This document shows positions 47,701-59,504 of a stretch of 64,000 bases of DNA, piece after piece. Location: contig NC_082696.1 of NCBI RefSeq assembly GCF_949987515.2, forward strand, positions 38,854,431-38,918,430. The letters run 5' to 3'. This DNA is from Delphinus delphis. Its lineage: Eukaryota; Chordata; Mammalia; Artiodactyla; Delphinidae. The notes beneath the pieces are model-generated. The model was not told where the DNA came from. It made no database searches and was given only the letters and a program-made list of their open reading frames with translations. Within the stretch, counting starts at the first letter, position 1; each line of letters starts with the position of its first letter. Both the position numbers and the translations under genes were made by a program.

Positions 47701-48800
47701 TGGGTTTGGATTTGGCTGTTGCTATTTAAACCTTTATTCATTACAGGCTTTAAATTCCTATTGTGGTGGGCTGTTGTTATCCTGTGCTAGGAGTAATGCC
47801 TGGAGTACTGGAGGGTTCTTCTCAGTATTCTTGTTCCACATTCACCTTTCAGTAGTTCTCCATGCCTATGCTACAGAGAGGATATCTCTCAATGTTCTTA
47901 CCTCAACCCAGATTGCTGTTGATTGCTACTCATGTTAGGGGAAGAGGGTGCTATATTATTCTGGTCTAGCCCAATTTTTAGGTAGGATCTCTGCTCCTGG
48001 GCCTTGGGAGTAGAGTTTTCATAGTCCAGACTTTCTAACTCATGCCAGCCAAACCCTGCCTTGTATATTGCACATGTCTTGGGTGGGAGAGTGTTTCCTG
48101 CTTCTTCCCCACTGGTAGCAGACATCTGCTTCGTATCAGTGTAGGATCTCAGGTCCAAGAGTTTTACCTGCCCTCTTTCATGAGCAGAAAGATTTTCCTT
48201 CTTCCCTTTCTACTTATCCCCCAGAAACAGTGGAAGTGTTTATGTCCTGAAGATAGGGGGACTTCCTAATCACTCCCAGAAGCAGATGGGTTATGCCTCT
48301 ACCCCTCCCCTAGAAACAGGATTTTTGCCTGGATCCTAGGGACGTAGCACTTCCTGTCTCTATTCCAGCAACTTAATGCTTTTACTTTTTATAAGAGAAG
48401 GATCTGAGAAAATACAAAGTTTTGTATCTGTTCCCCAGGTGTAGCTGAACACCTGCATACCGATGTTCCTGAGGGAAGCTCTCTCCAGTTTTCTACCATG
48501 ACCTTCAATTTTCATGGAATTGGCTCATGAAAAATGTTTGTGAGTGAGTGTAAAATATACTTGTTTCGAGGGATTTCAGTTTTTCCAAACTTATATGCTA
48601 GTCCATTCTCAGCCTTTAAGAATTTGTTAAAGTTTAGTGTGATTTATTCTTACCCACTTCTACGGTGACCATCTCATCCTCTCATGTCTTGCCAAAGGTG
48701 AAAATTTGTGTGTACTGTTTCTCCTCACAGAGCTTGTCACTCTTTGGAACTCAGAGCATTTGCTTGCCCTGCAACTTCAGCTCTCCTATGGAGTAAAGAA
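44760..48800 (-). repeat. Ancient L1, ORF2 5' part to 5' UTR, interrupted by a younger L1
   Basis: Reversed L1 reading through: the linker and endonuclease (AGTTCCATTGTGATCATAAA, ATGTCAATTAGGTCAAGTTG) at 44760-45490; the younger insertion at 45500-46170; the ORF2 start region again from 46230 (CTGCCTCTTAATTGAAGTGT); the ORF1 zone at 46860-47560 (GAGAAGTCTGCTGTAAATTT); and a long 5' UTR-like part to about 48800. No intact ORF. The right boundary is approximate. Confidence 0.7.
45500..46170 (-). mobile_element. L1 with internal inversion (twin-priming structure) nested in the ancient L1
   Basis: At 45515-45925 the 3' end and 3' UTR are reversed (TTTAACAGCTTTATTGAGGT, CCATCACCACAGTCAAGGCA). At about 45930-46165 the adjoining ORF2 C-terminal part is on the plus strand (CAACATTATTCACAATAGTC, GAATACTATTCAGCC, GTGACAACATGGATGAACCT). 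The two parts are neighbours in L1 but in opposite orientation, the signature left by twin priming at integration. Confidence 0.75.
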
Positions 48801-49386
48801 AATGTAGATTTTGATTTTTTTTCTTGTTGTTAGGATAATAGCAACATTCTCTTGTGGTTTTCTGAATCCTAAGCAGATGCAGAACCTCCCTGAGTCCCTA
48901 TAGTTGTTTTAAAGCAGGCTGTTAGCAGAACAGATGCATTAACTTAGTAGAATTAATCTTAGCAGAAAAGCAATAAAACATAGTTCACTAAATTTGAGAC
49001 TTAAAGAGTACTAAGCATAACTTTAAAATAATTACAATATTGAAATATGGTCAATAAAATTATAGAGTTGTACATAAGAAAACTGGCTATTGGTACCTGG
49101 AATTGTTAATGCAAATAATGAACTATGTGACATTTCATACATTTCTATGGTTATATTCATAACAAAAATATTAGTTATACCATGTTGATCAGATAAGTTT
49201 CTTGGAGGAAGTAGAATGTAAATTTTATATTAAATGATATGTGACTTGAATTAGGCAAGAAAGAGGGATGGGCAGTCTGGGTGAGAAAAACAGCAAGTTC
49301 AAAGGCATGAAAATAGAAAATGAGTAGTGAGATTATGGTATATTAGAAAACTATAAAGATACTAGCCTTGTTTGGTTTATCTATAT
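48801..49386. other. Unique AT-rich DNA
   Basis: No gene or repeat recognised. The last bases, ATCTATAT at 49379-49386, form one side of a target duplication. Confidence 0.5.
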
Positions 49387-49630
49387 CTGAGGTTGGCAAA
49401 CACAACCATGAGCCACATCCAACCTGCAGCCTGTTTTTGTATGACCAGTGAGCTAAGAATTGTTTTTAAATTTTTAAAAGGTTGCGAATAAAGAAAAACA
49501 AGATGCAAGAAAAAACAAGAAGGATAAGAGATAAAAGAAGTTGAAAAAGAGGAGACTGAGACTATATGTGGCTTGCAAAACCTAAAATGTGTATATCTGA
49601 ACTTTCACAAAAGAAGTTTTCCAACCCCTG
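49387..49630. mobile_element. Non-autonomous hAT (Charlie-type) DNA transposon
   Basis: Terminal inverted repeats: CTGAGGTTGGCAAAC at the left end, and the reverse complement of the right end, CAGGGGTTGGAAAAC. It is flanked by an 8-bp target duplication with two mismatches (ATCTATAT 49379-49386; ATCTGTGT 49631-49638), as hAT elements make. Internal words such as CACATCCAACCTGCAGCCTG and GCAAAACCTAAAATGT fit the common mammalian Charlie-derived family. No transposase; 244 bp. Confidence 0.8.
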
Positions 49631-49638
49631 ATCTGTGT

Positions 49639-51414
49639 AGTTTTCTTATTGTTTGTTATTCTATTACAGAGAAATAGAAATCCCCCTTGAATTTTCAAAA
49701 TTTATACTAAATATAATTGTCATATTATCTAATTTCTCCCTAATTTGCTTTCAATTGATTTATTGAATTAAACTTATAATTATACTTTGAACTACTATAT
49801 TTTTTGCACAATTCAAAATGTGTTTTTTACAGTTCCAATTCATTAAATGTGGATTTATAATTTAATAGATCACATATTGCTATCTAGTTTTTACATTGCC
49901 CTTTCCTTTGTTTATTGGTGAGCCAGATACAATCATAATTTCATTTTGCAAATTGCCATAAATCCATGATGTACTTAAGGGGTTTGACAGGACCTCCAAG
50001 GAAGAGGCAGGACCATGAGATGACCATAATGTATAACAAATTGGTGAAACGATAGATTGACACTGGATTGTTTTCCATGAAGATAGTTTTGACTTTCTAA
50101 TTTCTTCCATGTCCTTCCTTTTTTTGTTTTTGTTTTTTTTTTAAACTATTCCTATTTGCCATCTTCTATCAGATGGCTGAGACAACCACATCAATTAGAC
50201 GGGGCTGATCATCTAAGCCCTTTTTCTCTTCTCTCTCTTTCTGTTTGACAGTAACAATGCTCGTTCATACACCCTCAGAAGATGTGTGGTTATAAGAAAA
50301 TAAAAAACTAAATATGATATTCTGATTTTTTTCAGGTACTGACTTTTAAAAATTAGTTTAAAACAAATAGAGTGTCATTTGGATGATAATTGTGGGATTT
50401 GATTAAAGCATTTCATACTTGTCTCCATTTTAATGGACAATCGATAACTATTTAAAAATAACAAATTATGTTTTCATAAATATTGCTTAAAATTTAACTC
50501 TTATTTAGTCAGATCCTCAATCAAAAACGTGTTCTTAACAAATAAAATATATCTTACAGCATGCTTTTAACTGTTTCACCTTCATCTTCAAATACGCCAT
50601 AGAAATAACTTCATGGGGAACTTCAGTTTGTTATATGAATCTGTTCAGGGTTTGGCATGCAGAGGACAGAAAGACAAGGAACATTACTTTCTGACACCTG
50701 CTGCTCTCAGCAAATAGATACCAAAGCACAACTGGAAAATACCTGCTCTTTGTTTCAGATATTTTAGAAAACAGCTTATCAATCTGAAAGCCAAATCAGA
50801 TATTGTTCAGTCCTAGAGGTAAAGATCAAAAAGATAATGTAACAGTCAAAGTAAGAATAAGGACAAAAAGGAACACGAGTTTGTTTTTATTGGTCTTCTT
50901 TTATTGGTGGATTTTACCCAAAAATTTCATAACAGGCTTTTTGCCAGTTCATTCCTTGGCTCTGTGACTTTGATGATTGCTGGCACCCCCATAAACCTAA
51001 TGGACTTCATGGTGAGGAAAACTGACTCGTTGTTAAGAAAAAATGTTAAGATAAACTTGGTAGGTTTTCTGTTAAGACATAGAAATTTAAACCTTGGATT
51101 AAAAACACAGCAGAGGAAAAAAAAACACATATTTTGACATTCAACTTTCAGATGTGGAGACCTCAAAATTATATTAGCAACAACCTGTTAACTAATGGTC
51201 ATGGTCCAAATATTTAGGAACAAATCCTTCAGGCTTAGAAAATTACTAACATTGGCTTCTCAACCTTGGAGTCAATAGTAAAACTGCACATTTCCAGCCT
51301 TCATCATTTTCAATCAAGACATTAATTAATTTATTTTTTACTTGGATAAAGAGGTATTAGTAGAAAATAGTATTGTATAATTCTAAAGATCATTTCTAAG
51401 AAATGATTGATTTA
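49639..51414. other. Unique DNA, no gene recognised
   Basis: Open frames of 76-79 codons (49880-50110 minus, 50904-51137 plus, 50927-51166 minus) show no motif I recognise. The region 50900-51040 is less AT-biased than its surroundings. Confidence 0.5.
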
Positions 51415-51497
51415 TGCTATTGACTAAATTGTATCCTTCTGAAATATATACATTGAAGTCCTAACCACTAATGTTACTTATCGAGGTAGAGTCTTTT

Positions 51498-51688
51498 TTT
51501 AAAGATTTTTTTTCATGTGGACCATTTTTAAAGTCTTTATTGAATTTGTTACAATATTGCTTCTGTTTTTATGTTTTGGTTTTTTGGCTGTGAGGCATGT
51601 GGGATCTCAGCTCCCCAACCAGAGATTGAACCTGCTTCCCCTGCATTGGAAGGTGATGTCTTAACCACCGGACCGCCAGGGAAGTCCC
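51498..51688 (-). mobile_element. CHR-type tRNA-derived SINE, older copy, inside the MLT1 LTR
   Basis: Minus-strand copy starting GGGACTTCCCTGGCGGTCCG, with the B-box region (reversed AGATTGAACCTGCTTCC) and the CHR 3' part reading on the plus strand CATGTGGACCATTTTTAAAG and TCTTTATTGAATTTGTTACA. The host words TAGAGTCTTTTTT (before) and TAGAGTTTTTTGG (after) look like a diverged target duplication. Confidence 0.88.
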
Positions 51689-51784
51689 AAGAAATAGAGT
51701 TTTTTGGAGATAATTAAAGTTAAATGAGTTGATAAGGATGGGACCCTAGTCTGATAAGACTGTGGCCTTATAAGAAGAGGAAGA

Positions 51785-51786
<2 letters not shown>

Positions 51787-51828
<42 letters not shown>
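51787..51828. repeat. (TG)21 microsatellite
   Basis: An uninterrupted run of about 21 TG units inside the MLT1 LTR, at a place where this LTR commonly has a short CT/CA-rich word. Probably length-polymorphic. Confidence 0.95.
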
Positions 51829-51830
<2 letters not shown>

Positions 51831-52021
51831 TCCTGCATGTGAGAACACAATGGGAAGGCAGCCATCTGAAAGCTAGGAAGACAGATCTTACCAGAAACTG
51901 AATCCTGCTGGACCTTGATCTTGAACTTTCCAGCAACTAGAGCTGTAAGAAAACAAATTTCAGTTGTTTAAACCACTCAGTCTATGGTATTTTGTTATGG
52001 TAGCCTAAGCTAACTAAGACA

Positions 52022-54394
52022 ATTAATTCGCATTCTGTAACTGCCTTAATTTTATCCAGGATATATGAGAATAAGTACTTCCTTGAAATACTTTAAAAGT
52101 CTGCTCCCAAAGTAAAAAAATCCAGCAAAGAAAATAATAGCCTAGAGATGTTGATAATTGATCCTGCAGTTAAATCACCTTTCAGAACTATTCATACCAC
52201 GAAGTGCAACTGCCTTTTATGGTTAAGGGTGAGCATAGAATTGTTTTCCTCCTTCCAAAGGACCAAAACTTCTTAGAAACATATTTTACTATTTAAAGTT
52301 TAAGGCTCTCTTTCAACCTGTGTGCTGCAGATATTTAATTGGATAAAGACTCAATATTATGTCCAGTAAGTCAAAGGTTATGTTAGGATATAAGCTCATA
52401 ACTACCTGAAATTTTCTTTCCTCTTTCTCACTGTGTTTCAACTATGCAATGCCTTTCTTTGCTTCAAATAAAGTTTCCAATAGTTTATCTAATCTTTGTT
52501 CTATTTGCATGATTTGACTTTATGATAATTAGTTTAATTAATATTTTGCTTTCTTTTTTGACTCTGAAAAGTCTTACAAATTACCTGTGAAATAATAATT
52601 ACTCTTTGGCCTCAATTTTGTTTATGCGCAGGGAAGAGAATGTTAGAAGAGATGGAAATTAAGGGTGTGAAAAGATAACAGCATGATGCTGCTTTGGGCA
52701 TATGGGCCTTTCTCTAACTCAATTTCGGTTTGTAAGGGTATCTGCATATGGTCAAATAACTTTCAGTTTCTAATTATGAATTATGGAATTAGTGAATATG
52801 GTATATAGTTCATGCTTAAAATGTATGATAGTAAATACCAAATGGGACTTGTTTGTATAAATGAATATATGGAATCTTCAGGGTGCAGGAGAGCCAACTC
52901 GGGAGCAAAGAAATTTGCTACTGTTTATTCACTTTATATCCTGGATGACGAAGTCAAGATGTCTCCCGTGCACGTGTTTATCACACATGATCATGTTCTA
53001 TGTGCCAGAATGGTGTGATGGTGGGGGTGGAGTGATCTGCCTCTCTTTTTGTTTGTTTGCTCAGTTAGATTTCAGTGAACTTTGACTGAACTTAAATGCT
53101 TTTGACTACTGAGAGGGGCCTAGTGGCTAAAATATCAAATACTCATAAGAACACTGCAAATAATGCCTTTCCTTTTCCTTCAAATACCAGCAGGATGGAA
53201 GAGCTGTCTTTTGAGAATAATACTGTCAGAACACAGCCTGTCTCAGTCCTGGAATCATACCCACTTGGGAGACATACTTAAATGCTTATATATCTGTGAT
53301 GGGTACACTAGATTTTTTATGCCTCCATTCCATTATTGGGTATTTTTCCCTGTGTTTGGTCCTGGGATTGAATCATGAATCTGTAATCTGAGAAGGGACG
53401 TGAGAGAGAAATTTTGGCAAAAAAGAATAGGGAAATAAAAGAAAAATTCACTTTTTTAGTGGATTGAGGGGGAGGAGGGAATAGGGTTAGCAAGATCAGA
53501 TGGCAGTGTTCTTTTGCCATGTTCCTTGCCCAGTTTGAAGCCTCTCACCCTCAAAATCCATTCTCAGGGAGGGGTAGGGGCTTGTAGAAACATCTGGACA
53601 CATATACAAGGTCTCTAAGAAGACCAAGGAGAGTGAATTTCTTTCTCTAAAAAGACTAGGGAGAGCCGCACTTTCAAAGGAGAACTCCCAAAAGCGAGAT
53701 CAGTCACCCACGCAAGAGCAGACCAGAGGAGCCTCACCCCAGCAGAGACCAGGCAGGAGTCCCAGGTCTCTTTCTGCTGCACCAGTGCCCACCCCAGCCC
53801 TCTGTGGGGATGGTACACATTCCCTCACCCAGTCAGATGTCTTCTGAACAGAGAAGGGTGAGGTGCCCAAACTCTCAAAGACTGATCATTTTCCTAAAAC
53901 TCTAAGCCATCCAAAAGATGCATTTAAACTAGGCTAAACACAGAGCTAAACTTCAAATAGTCCAGGTATTTGAGTTGAAGGAGACTGTTTAATGTAGAAG
54001 AGACTGAGATTTTGTTAATCAACAATTGCAAGGTTCCTTGTTACCAAGAGGGCTTAGGAAGATTATGTTACCTCTAGTAATTGAGGCAATAAATTTATTT
54101 GCATATCTGAGTACAATGTGAATAAAATCACAATTCTGATATGCATGACTGGCTATTAATAAAATTATGAATATTGCATGGTGGTGGCATAGGCCCCTTT
54201 TCTGAGTCATGTTTCATTTATCATTTTTAAACATATGATTGACCTAGCTTTACACATATATTGGTCTTTGAAACTCTCTGAAGTAAAGAAATATTTGCAT
54301 TGACTGAATACATTTTTCATATTTTCTTAACCCCCAATTTTAATGTACTAATACATTTGAGGTGATTTGGAAAATTCCTTTATTTTGTCAGATG
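52022..54394. other. Unique DNA with a GC-richer patch at 53.5-53.9 kb
   Basis: AT-rich to 53500 without recognised features; frames of 60-74 codons near 52812-53281 lack motifs. At 53520-53870 the sequence is clearly GC-richer (CACCCCAGCAGAGACCAGGC, CACCAGTGCCCACCCCAGCC) and not recognisably repetitive. Confidence 0.55.
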
Positions 54395-54399
54395 TTAAG

Positions 54400-54590
54400 G
54401 AACAATGTGGTAGAGAAAACACTGGACAATGGATCAAAATACACGTGTTCTACTGTTGACTTTGTCACTCACAGCTATGAGGCCCAGGGCAAGAGCACTA
54501 ACCACTCTGATTATCACTGCTTTATCTACACTACAGAAACAATCATCTTTCATATTCTATTTGTGAGATGGTTATAAGAACAAGTTAAAA
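54400..54590 (+). repeat. MIR SINE, diverged
   Basis: AGAAAACACTGGACAATGGA, CACGTGTTCTACTGTTGACT, TTGTCACTCACAGCTATGAG and GGGCAAGAGCACTAACCACT follow the full MIR layout from the tRNA-related part to the core. TTTGTGAGATGGTTATAAGA is the tail. Confidence 0.75.
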
Positions 54591-54954
54591 AATGTTTGTG
54601 AATGTATTCTGAAAATTGATATTGATTTTATCAAGGAAATATGAAAGTATTATTTAATGAAAAACTTTTTGATTCTAATTTACCTATCTAGTGTTTAAAA
54701 AATTTTTATTTTGAAATAATCTCAGAACTATAGAAAAGTTACAAATATAGTACAAATAACTCCTAGAAGCTTTCTATTCAAATTTACCTATTTTTAATAT
54801 TTTACCATATTTTCTTTGTTCTCTCATATATATCCATATATTGTAAACATGCATATAGTTTTTCTGAAAAAATATTCTAAATAACTTGAAAGTACATTAT
54901 GCTACTTTACCTTTTAAAACTTTAAAGTCCACTTCTCTTTCTTCTTTCTTTCTT
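54591..54954. other. AT-rich DNA
   Basis: A phrase at 54700-54800 (TTTGAAATAATCTCAGAACT, AATAACTCCTAGAAGCTTTC) is typical of an old L1-type 3' end, but I cannot place its limits. Confidence 0.45.
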
Positions 54955-55190
54955 TCTAACAGCTCATATTTTTATTGAAGTATAGTTGATTTACAATATT
55001 ATATTAGTTTCAGGTGCACAATATTGAATCACTATTCAATATTTTATAGATTATAAAAGTTATTATGGTTTAAACATATTTAAAGCTAAAGTCATTTAAA
55101 GTTATTACAAAACAATGGTTATATTTCCCTGTCTGTACAATATATTCTTGTTGCTTCTCTATTTTATACATAGTAGTATGTATCTCTTTT
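54955..55190 (-). repeat. Older L1 3' end abutting L1-C
   Basis: Reversed 3' terminus of a medium-age L1: ATTTTTATTGAAGTATAGTT, ATATTAGTTTCAGGTGCACA, then a run to TACATAGTAGTATGTATCTC. It stops exactly where L1-C begins and is not resumed at the far side of L1-C. Confidence 0.8.
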
Positions 55191-55560
55191 GGTTTTTCTA
55201 ACATCCTTATTGGAATATAATTGCTTTATATTGTTGTATTAGTTTCTGCTGTATAACAAAGTGAATCAGCTATATGTATACATATATCCACATATACCCT
55301 CTGTCTTGCATCTCCCTCCCACCCTCCCTATCCCACCCCTCTAGGTGGTCACACATCACCGAGCTGATCTCCCTGTGTGATGCAGCTGCTTCCCACTAGC
55401 TATCTATTTTACATTTGGTAGTGTATATGTGTCAATGCTACTCTCTCACTTTGTCCCACCTTACCCTTCCCCCCCCATGTCCTCAAGTCCATTCTCTATG
55501 TCTGTGTCTTTATTCCTGTCCTGCCCCTAGGTTCTTCAGAATAATTTTTTTTCTTTTTTT

Positions 55561-58500
55561 TTAGATTCCATATATATGTGTTAGCATACGGTATTTGTTT
55601 TCTTCTTTCTGAATTACTTCACTCTGTATGGCAGTCTCTAGGTCCATGGACCTCACTATAAATAACTCAATTTCATTTCTTTTTATGGCTGAGTAATATT
55701 CCATTGTATATATGTGCCACATCTTCTCTATCCATTCATCTGTGGATGGACACTTAGGTGGCTTCCATGTCCTGGCTACTGTAAATAGACCTGCAATGAA
55801 CATTGTGGTACATGACTCTTTTGAATTATGGTTTTCTCTGGGTATATGCCCAGTATATGCCCAGTAGTGGTATATGACCTGCAATGAACATTGTGGTACA
55901 TGACTCTTTTGAATTATGGTTTTTCTGGGTATATGCCCAGTAGTGGGTTTGCTGGGTCATATGGTAGTTCTATTCTTAGTTTTTAAGGGAACCTCCACAC
56001 TGTTCTCCATACTGGTTGTATCAATTTACATTCTCATCAACAGTGCAAGAGGGTTCCTTTTCATCCACACCCTCTCCAGCATTTATTGTTTGTAGATTTT
56101 TTGATGATGGCCATTCTGACTGGTGTGAGGTGATGCACATTGTAGTTTTGATTTGCATTTCTCTAATGATTAGTGCTGTGGAGCATCCTTTCATGTGTTT
56201 GTTGGCAATCTGTATATCTTCTTTGGAGGAATGCCTATTAGGACTTCTGTTCATTTTTTGATTGGGTTGTTTGGTTTTTTGATATTGAGATGCATGGGCT
56301 GCTTGTATATTTTGGAGATTAATCCTTTGTCACTTGCTTCATTTGCAAAAATTTTCTCCTGTTCTGAGGGTTGTCTTCTCATGTTGTTTATGGTCTCCTT
56401 TGCTGTGCAAAAGCTTTGAAGTTTCATTAGGTCCCATTTGTTTATTTTTGGTTTTATTTCCATTTCTTTAGGAGGTGGGTGAAAAAGGATCTTGCTGTGA
56501 TTGATGTCATAGAGTGTTCTGCCTATGTTTTCCTCTAAGAGTTTGACAGTATCTGGCCTTACATTTAGGTCTTTAATCCATTTTGAGTTTATTTTTGTGT
56601 ATGGTGTTAGGGAGTGTTCTAATTTCATTCTTTTACATGTAGCTGTCCAGTTTTCCCAGCACCATTTATTGAAGAGGCTGCCTTTTCTCCATTGTATATT
56701 TTTGCATCCTTTATCAAATATAAGGTGACTGTATGTGTGTGGGTTAATCTTTGGGATTTCTATCCTGTTCCATTGATCTATATTTCTGTTTTTGTGCCAG
56801 CACCATACTGTCTTGATTACTGTAGCTTTGTAGTATAGTCTAAAGTCCAGGAACTTGATTCCTCCAGCTCCAATTTTCTTTCTCAAGATTGTTTTGGCTA
56901 TTCCGGGTCTTCTGTGTTTCCATACAAACTGTGAAATTTTTTGTTCTAGTTCTGTGAAAAATACCAGTGGTAATTTGAGAGGGATTGCATTGAATCTGTA
57001 GAGTGCTTTGGGTAGTATATTCATTTCACAATGTTGATTCTTCCAATCCAAGAACATGGTATATCTCTCCATCTGCTTGTATCATCTTTAATTTCTTTCA
57101 TCAGTGTCTTATAGTTTTCTGCATACAGGTCTTGTGTCTTCTTAGGTAGGTTTATTCCTAGGTATTTTATTCCTTTTGTTGCAGTAGTAAATGGGAGTGT
57201 TTCCTTAATTTCTCTTTCATATTTTTCATCATTAGTGCATAGGGATGCAAGAGATTTCTGTGCATTAATTTTGTATCCTGCTACTTTACCAAATTCCTTG
57301 TATAGCTCTAGTAGTTTTCTGGTAGCATCTTTAGAATTCTCTATGTATAGTATCATGTCAACTGCAGACAGTGACAGCTTCACTTCTTCTTTCCAAATTT
57401 GGATTCCTTTTAGTTCTTTTTCTTTTCTGACTGCTGTGGCTAAAACTTCCAAAACTATGTTGAATAATAATGGTGAGAGTGGGCAACCTTGTCTTGTTCC
57501 TGATCAGAGTGGAAATGGTTTCAGTTTTTCACCATTGAGGAGGATATTGGCTGTGGGTTTGTCATATATGGCCTTTATTATGTTGAGGTAAGTTCCCTCA
57601 ATGCCTACTTTCTGGAGGGTTTTTTATCATAAATCGGTGTTGAATTTTGTTGAAAGCTTTGTCTGCCTCTACTGAGATGATCATATGGTTTTTATCCTTC
57701 AGTTTGTTAATATGGTATATCACATTGATTGCTTTGTGTATATCGACAAATCCTTGCATTCCTGGGATAAACGCCACTTGATCATGGTGTATGATCCTTT
57801 TAATGTGCTGTTGGATTCTGTTTGCTAGTATTTTTTTGAGGATTTTTGCATCTATGTTCATCAGTGGTATTGGCCCGTAGTTTTCTTTCTTTGTGACATC
57901 TTTTTCTGGTTTTGGTATCAGGGTGATGGTGGCCTTGTAGAATGAGTTTGGGAGTGTTCCTCCCTGTGCTATATTTTGGAAAGGGTTTGAGAAGGATAGG
58001 TGTTAGCTTTTCTCTAAGTTTTTGATAGAATTTGCCTGTGAAGCCATCTGGTCCTGGGCTTTTGTTTGTTGGAAGATTTTTAATCACAGTTTCAATTTCA
58101 TTACTTGTGATTGGTCTGTTCATATTTTCTATTTCTTCCTGGTTCAGTCTCAGAAGGTTGTGCTTTTCTAAGAATGTGTCCATTTATTTCAGGTTGTCCA
58201 TTTTATTGGCATATAGTTGCTTATAGTAATCTCCCATGATGCTCTGTATTTCTGCAGTGTCAGTTGTTACTTTTCCTTTTTCATTTCTAATTCTATTGAT
58301 CTGAGTCTTCTCCCTTTTTTTCTTGATGAATCTGGCTAATGGTTTATAAATTTTGGTTATCTTCTCAAAGAAACAGCTTTTAGTTTTATTGATCTTTGCT
58401 ATTGTTTCCTTCATTTCTTTTTTATTTATTTCTGATCTGATTTTTATGATTTCTTTCCTTCTGCTAACTTTGGGGTTTTTTGTTCTTCCTTCCCTTATTG

Positions 58501-59449
58501 CTTTAGGTGTAAAGTTAGGTTGTTTATTTGAGATGTTTCTTGTTTCTTGAGGTAGGATTGTATTGCTATAACCTTCCCTCTTAGAACTGCTTTTGCTGCA
58601 TCCCATGGGTTCTGGGTCATCGTGTTTTCATTGTTGTTTGTTTCTAGGTAGTTTTTGATTTCTTCAGTGATCTCTTGGTTATTAAGTAGTGTATTGTTTA
58701 GCCTCCATGTATTTGTACTTTCTATAGATTTTTTTCCGTAATTGATATCTAGTCTCATAGTGTGGTCATTGCAAAAGATACTTGACACCATTTTAATTTT
58801 CTTAAATTTACCAAGGCTTGATTTGTGACACAAGATATGATTTGTCCTGGAGAAGGTTCCATGAGCACTTGAGAAGAAAATGTATTGCCTTGTTTTTGGA
58901 TGGAATCTCCTATAAATATCAATTAAGTCCATCTTGTTTAACGTGTCATTTAAAGCTTCTGTTTCCTTATTTATTTACATTTTGGATGATCTGTCCATTG
59001 GTGAAAGTGTGGTGTTAAAGTCCCCTACTATGACTGTGTTACTGTCAATTTCCCCTTTTATGGCTACTAGCATTTGCCTTATGTATTGATGTGCTCCTAT
59101 GTTGGGTGCATAAATATTTACAATTGTTAATATCTTCTTGTTGGATTGATCCCTTGATCATTATGTAGTGTCCTTCTTTGTCTTCAGTAATTGTCTTTAT
59201 TTTAAAGTCTATTTTTTTCTGATATGAGAATTGCTACTCCAGCTTTCTTTTGATCTCCATTTGCATGGAATACCTTTTTCCATCCCCTCACTTTCAGTCT
59301 GTATTTTTCCCTAAGTCTGATGTGGGTCTCTTGAAGACAGCATATATATGGGTCTTGTTTTTGTATCCATTCAGCCAGCCTATGTCTTTTGGTTGGAGCA
59401 TTTAATCCATTTAGATTTAAGGTAATTATTGATATGTATGTTCCTATTA
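55561..59449 (-). pseudogene. L1-C ORF2, frameshifted, start codon lost
   Basis: The ORF2 start ATG present in L1-A and L1-B is removed by a small deletion (the coding strand reads AATTAAGTAATAGGAACATA near 59449). Open pieces survive: 58495-58932 (end of endonuclease and linker), 58184-58606, 57800-58183 (start of RT), 57598-57861, 57021-57452, 56251-57072 (273 codons of the C-terminal half) and 55561-55884 (C-terminus). Catalytic motif A reads VEADKAFNK where L1-A has IDAEKAFDK. The FADD box reads SAVD (57357-57368). Both catalytic sites are lost, so this copy cannot reverse-transcribe. Confidence 0.9.
55788..55950. repeat. 88-bp tandem duplication in L1-C ORF2 end
   Basis: GACCTGCAATGAACATTGTG occurs at 55788 and again at 55876. 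The unit is 88 bp; the first copy is 55788-55875 and the second runs to about 55946. Inside the first copy the 11-base word TATATGCCCAG is itself doubled (55843-55864). The duplication is absent from L1-B and from the two medium-age L1 ends. Confidence 0.92.
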
Positions 59450-59504
59450 CTTAATTGTTTGGGCTTTGTTATTGTAGATCTTTTCCTTGTCTTGTGTTTC
59501 CTGC

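Larger units (their letters stand above)
51415..52021 (+). repeat. MLT1-type MaLR LTR with nested SINE and TG repeat
   Basis: Diverged solo LTR of the MaLR group of ancient retrovirus-like elements. It starts TGCTATTGACTAAATTGTAT, has TTGAAGTCCTAACCACTAAT, GGACCCTAG-type and CCTTATAAGAAGAGGAAGAT phrases. It ends ATTTCAGTTGTTTAAACCAC, TATGGTATTTTGTTATGG and TAACTAAGACA. No internal coding region is present. A CHR-type SINE (51498-51688) and a TG microsatellite (51787-51828) interrupt it. Confidence 0.85.

Noticed and set aside
50904..51166. Overlapping 77- and 79-codon frames in non-repetitive DNA
   Set aside because: No recognisable motif or splice context; length within what chance allows. 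Kept only as unique DNA.
51787..51828. TG run as a possible regulatory element
   Set aside because: A plain microsatellite within an old LTR; nothing else supports a regulatory role.
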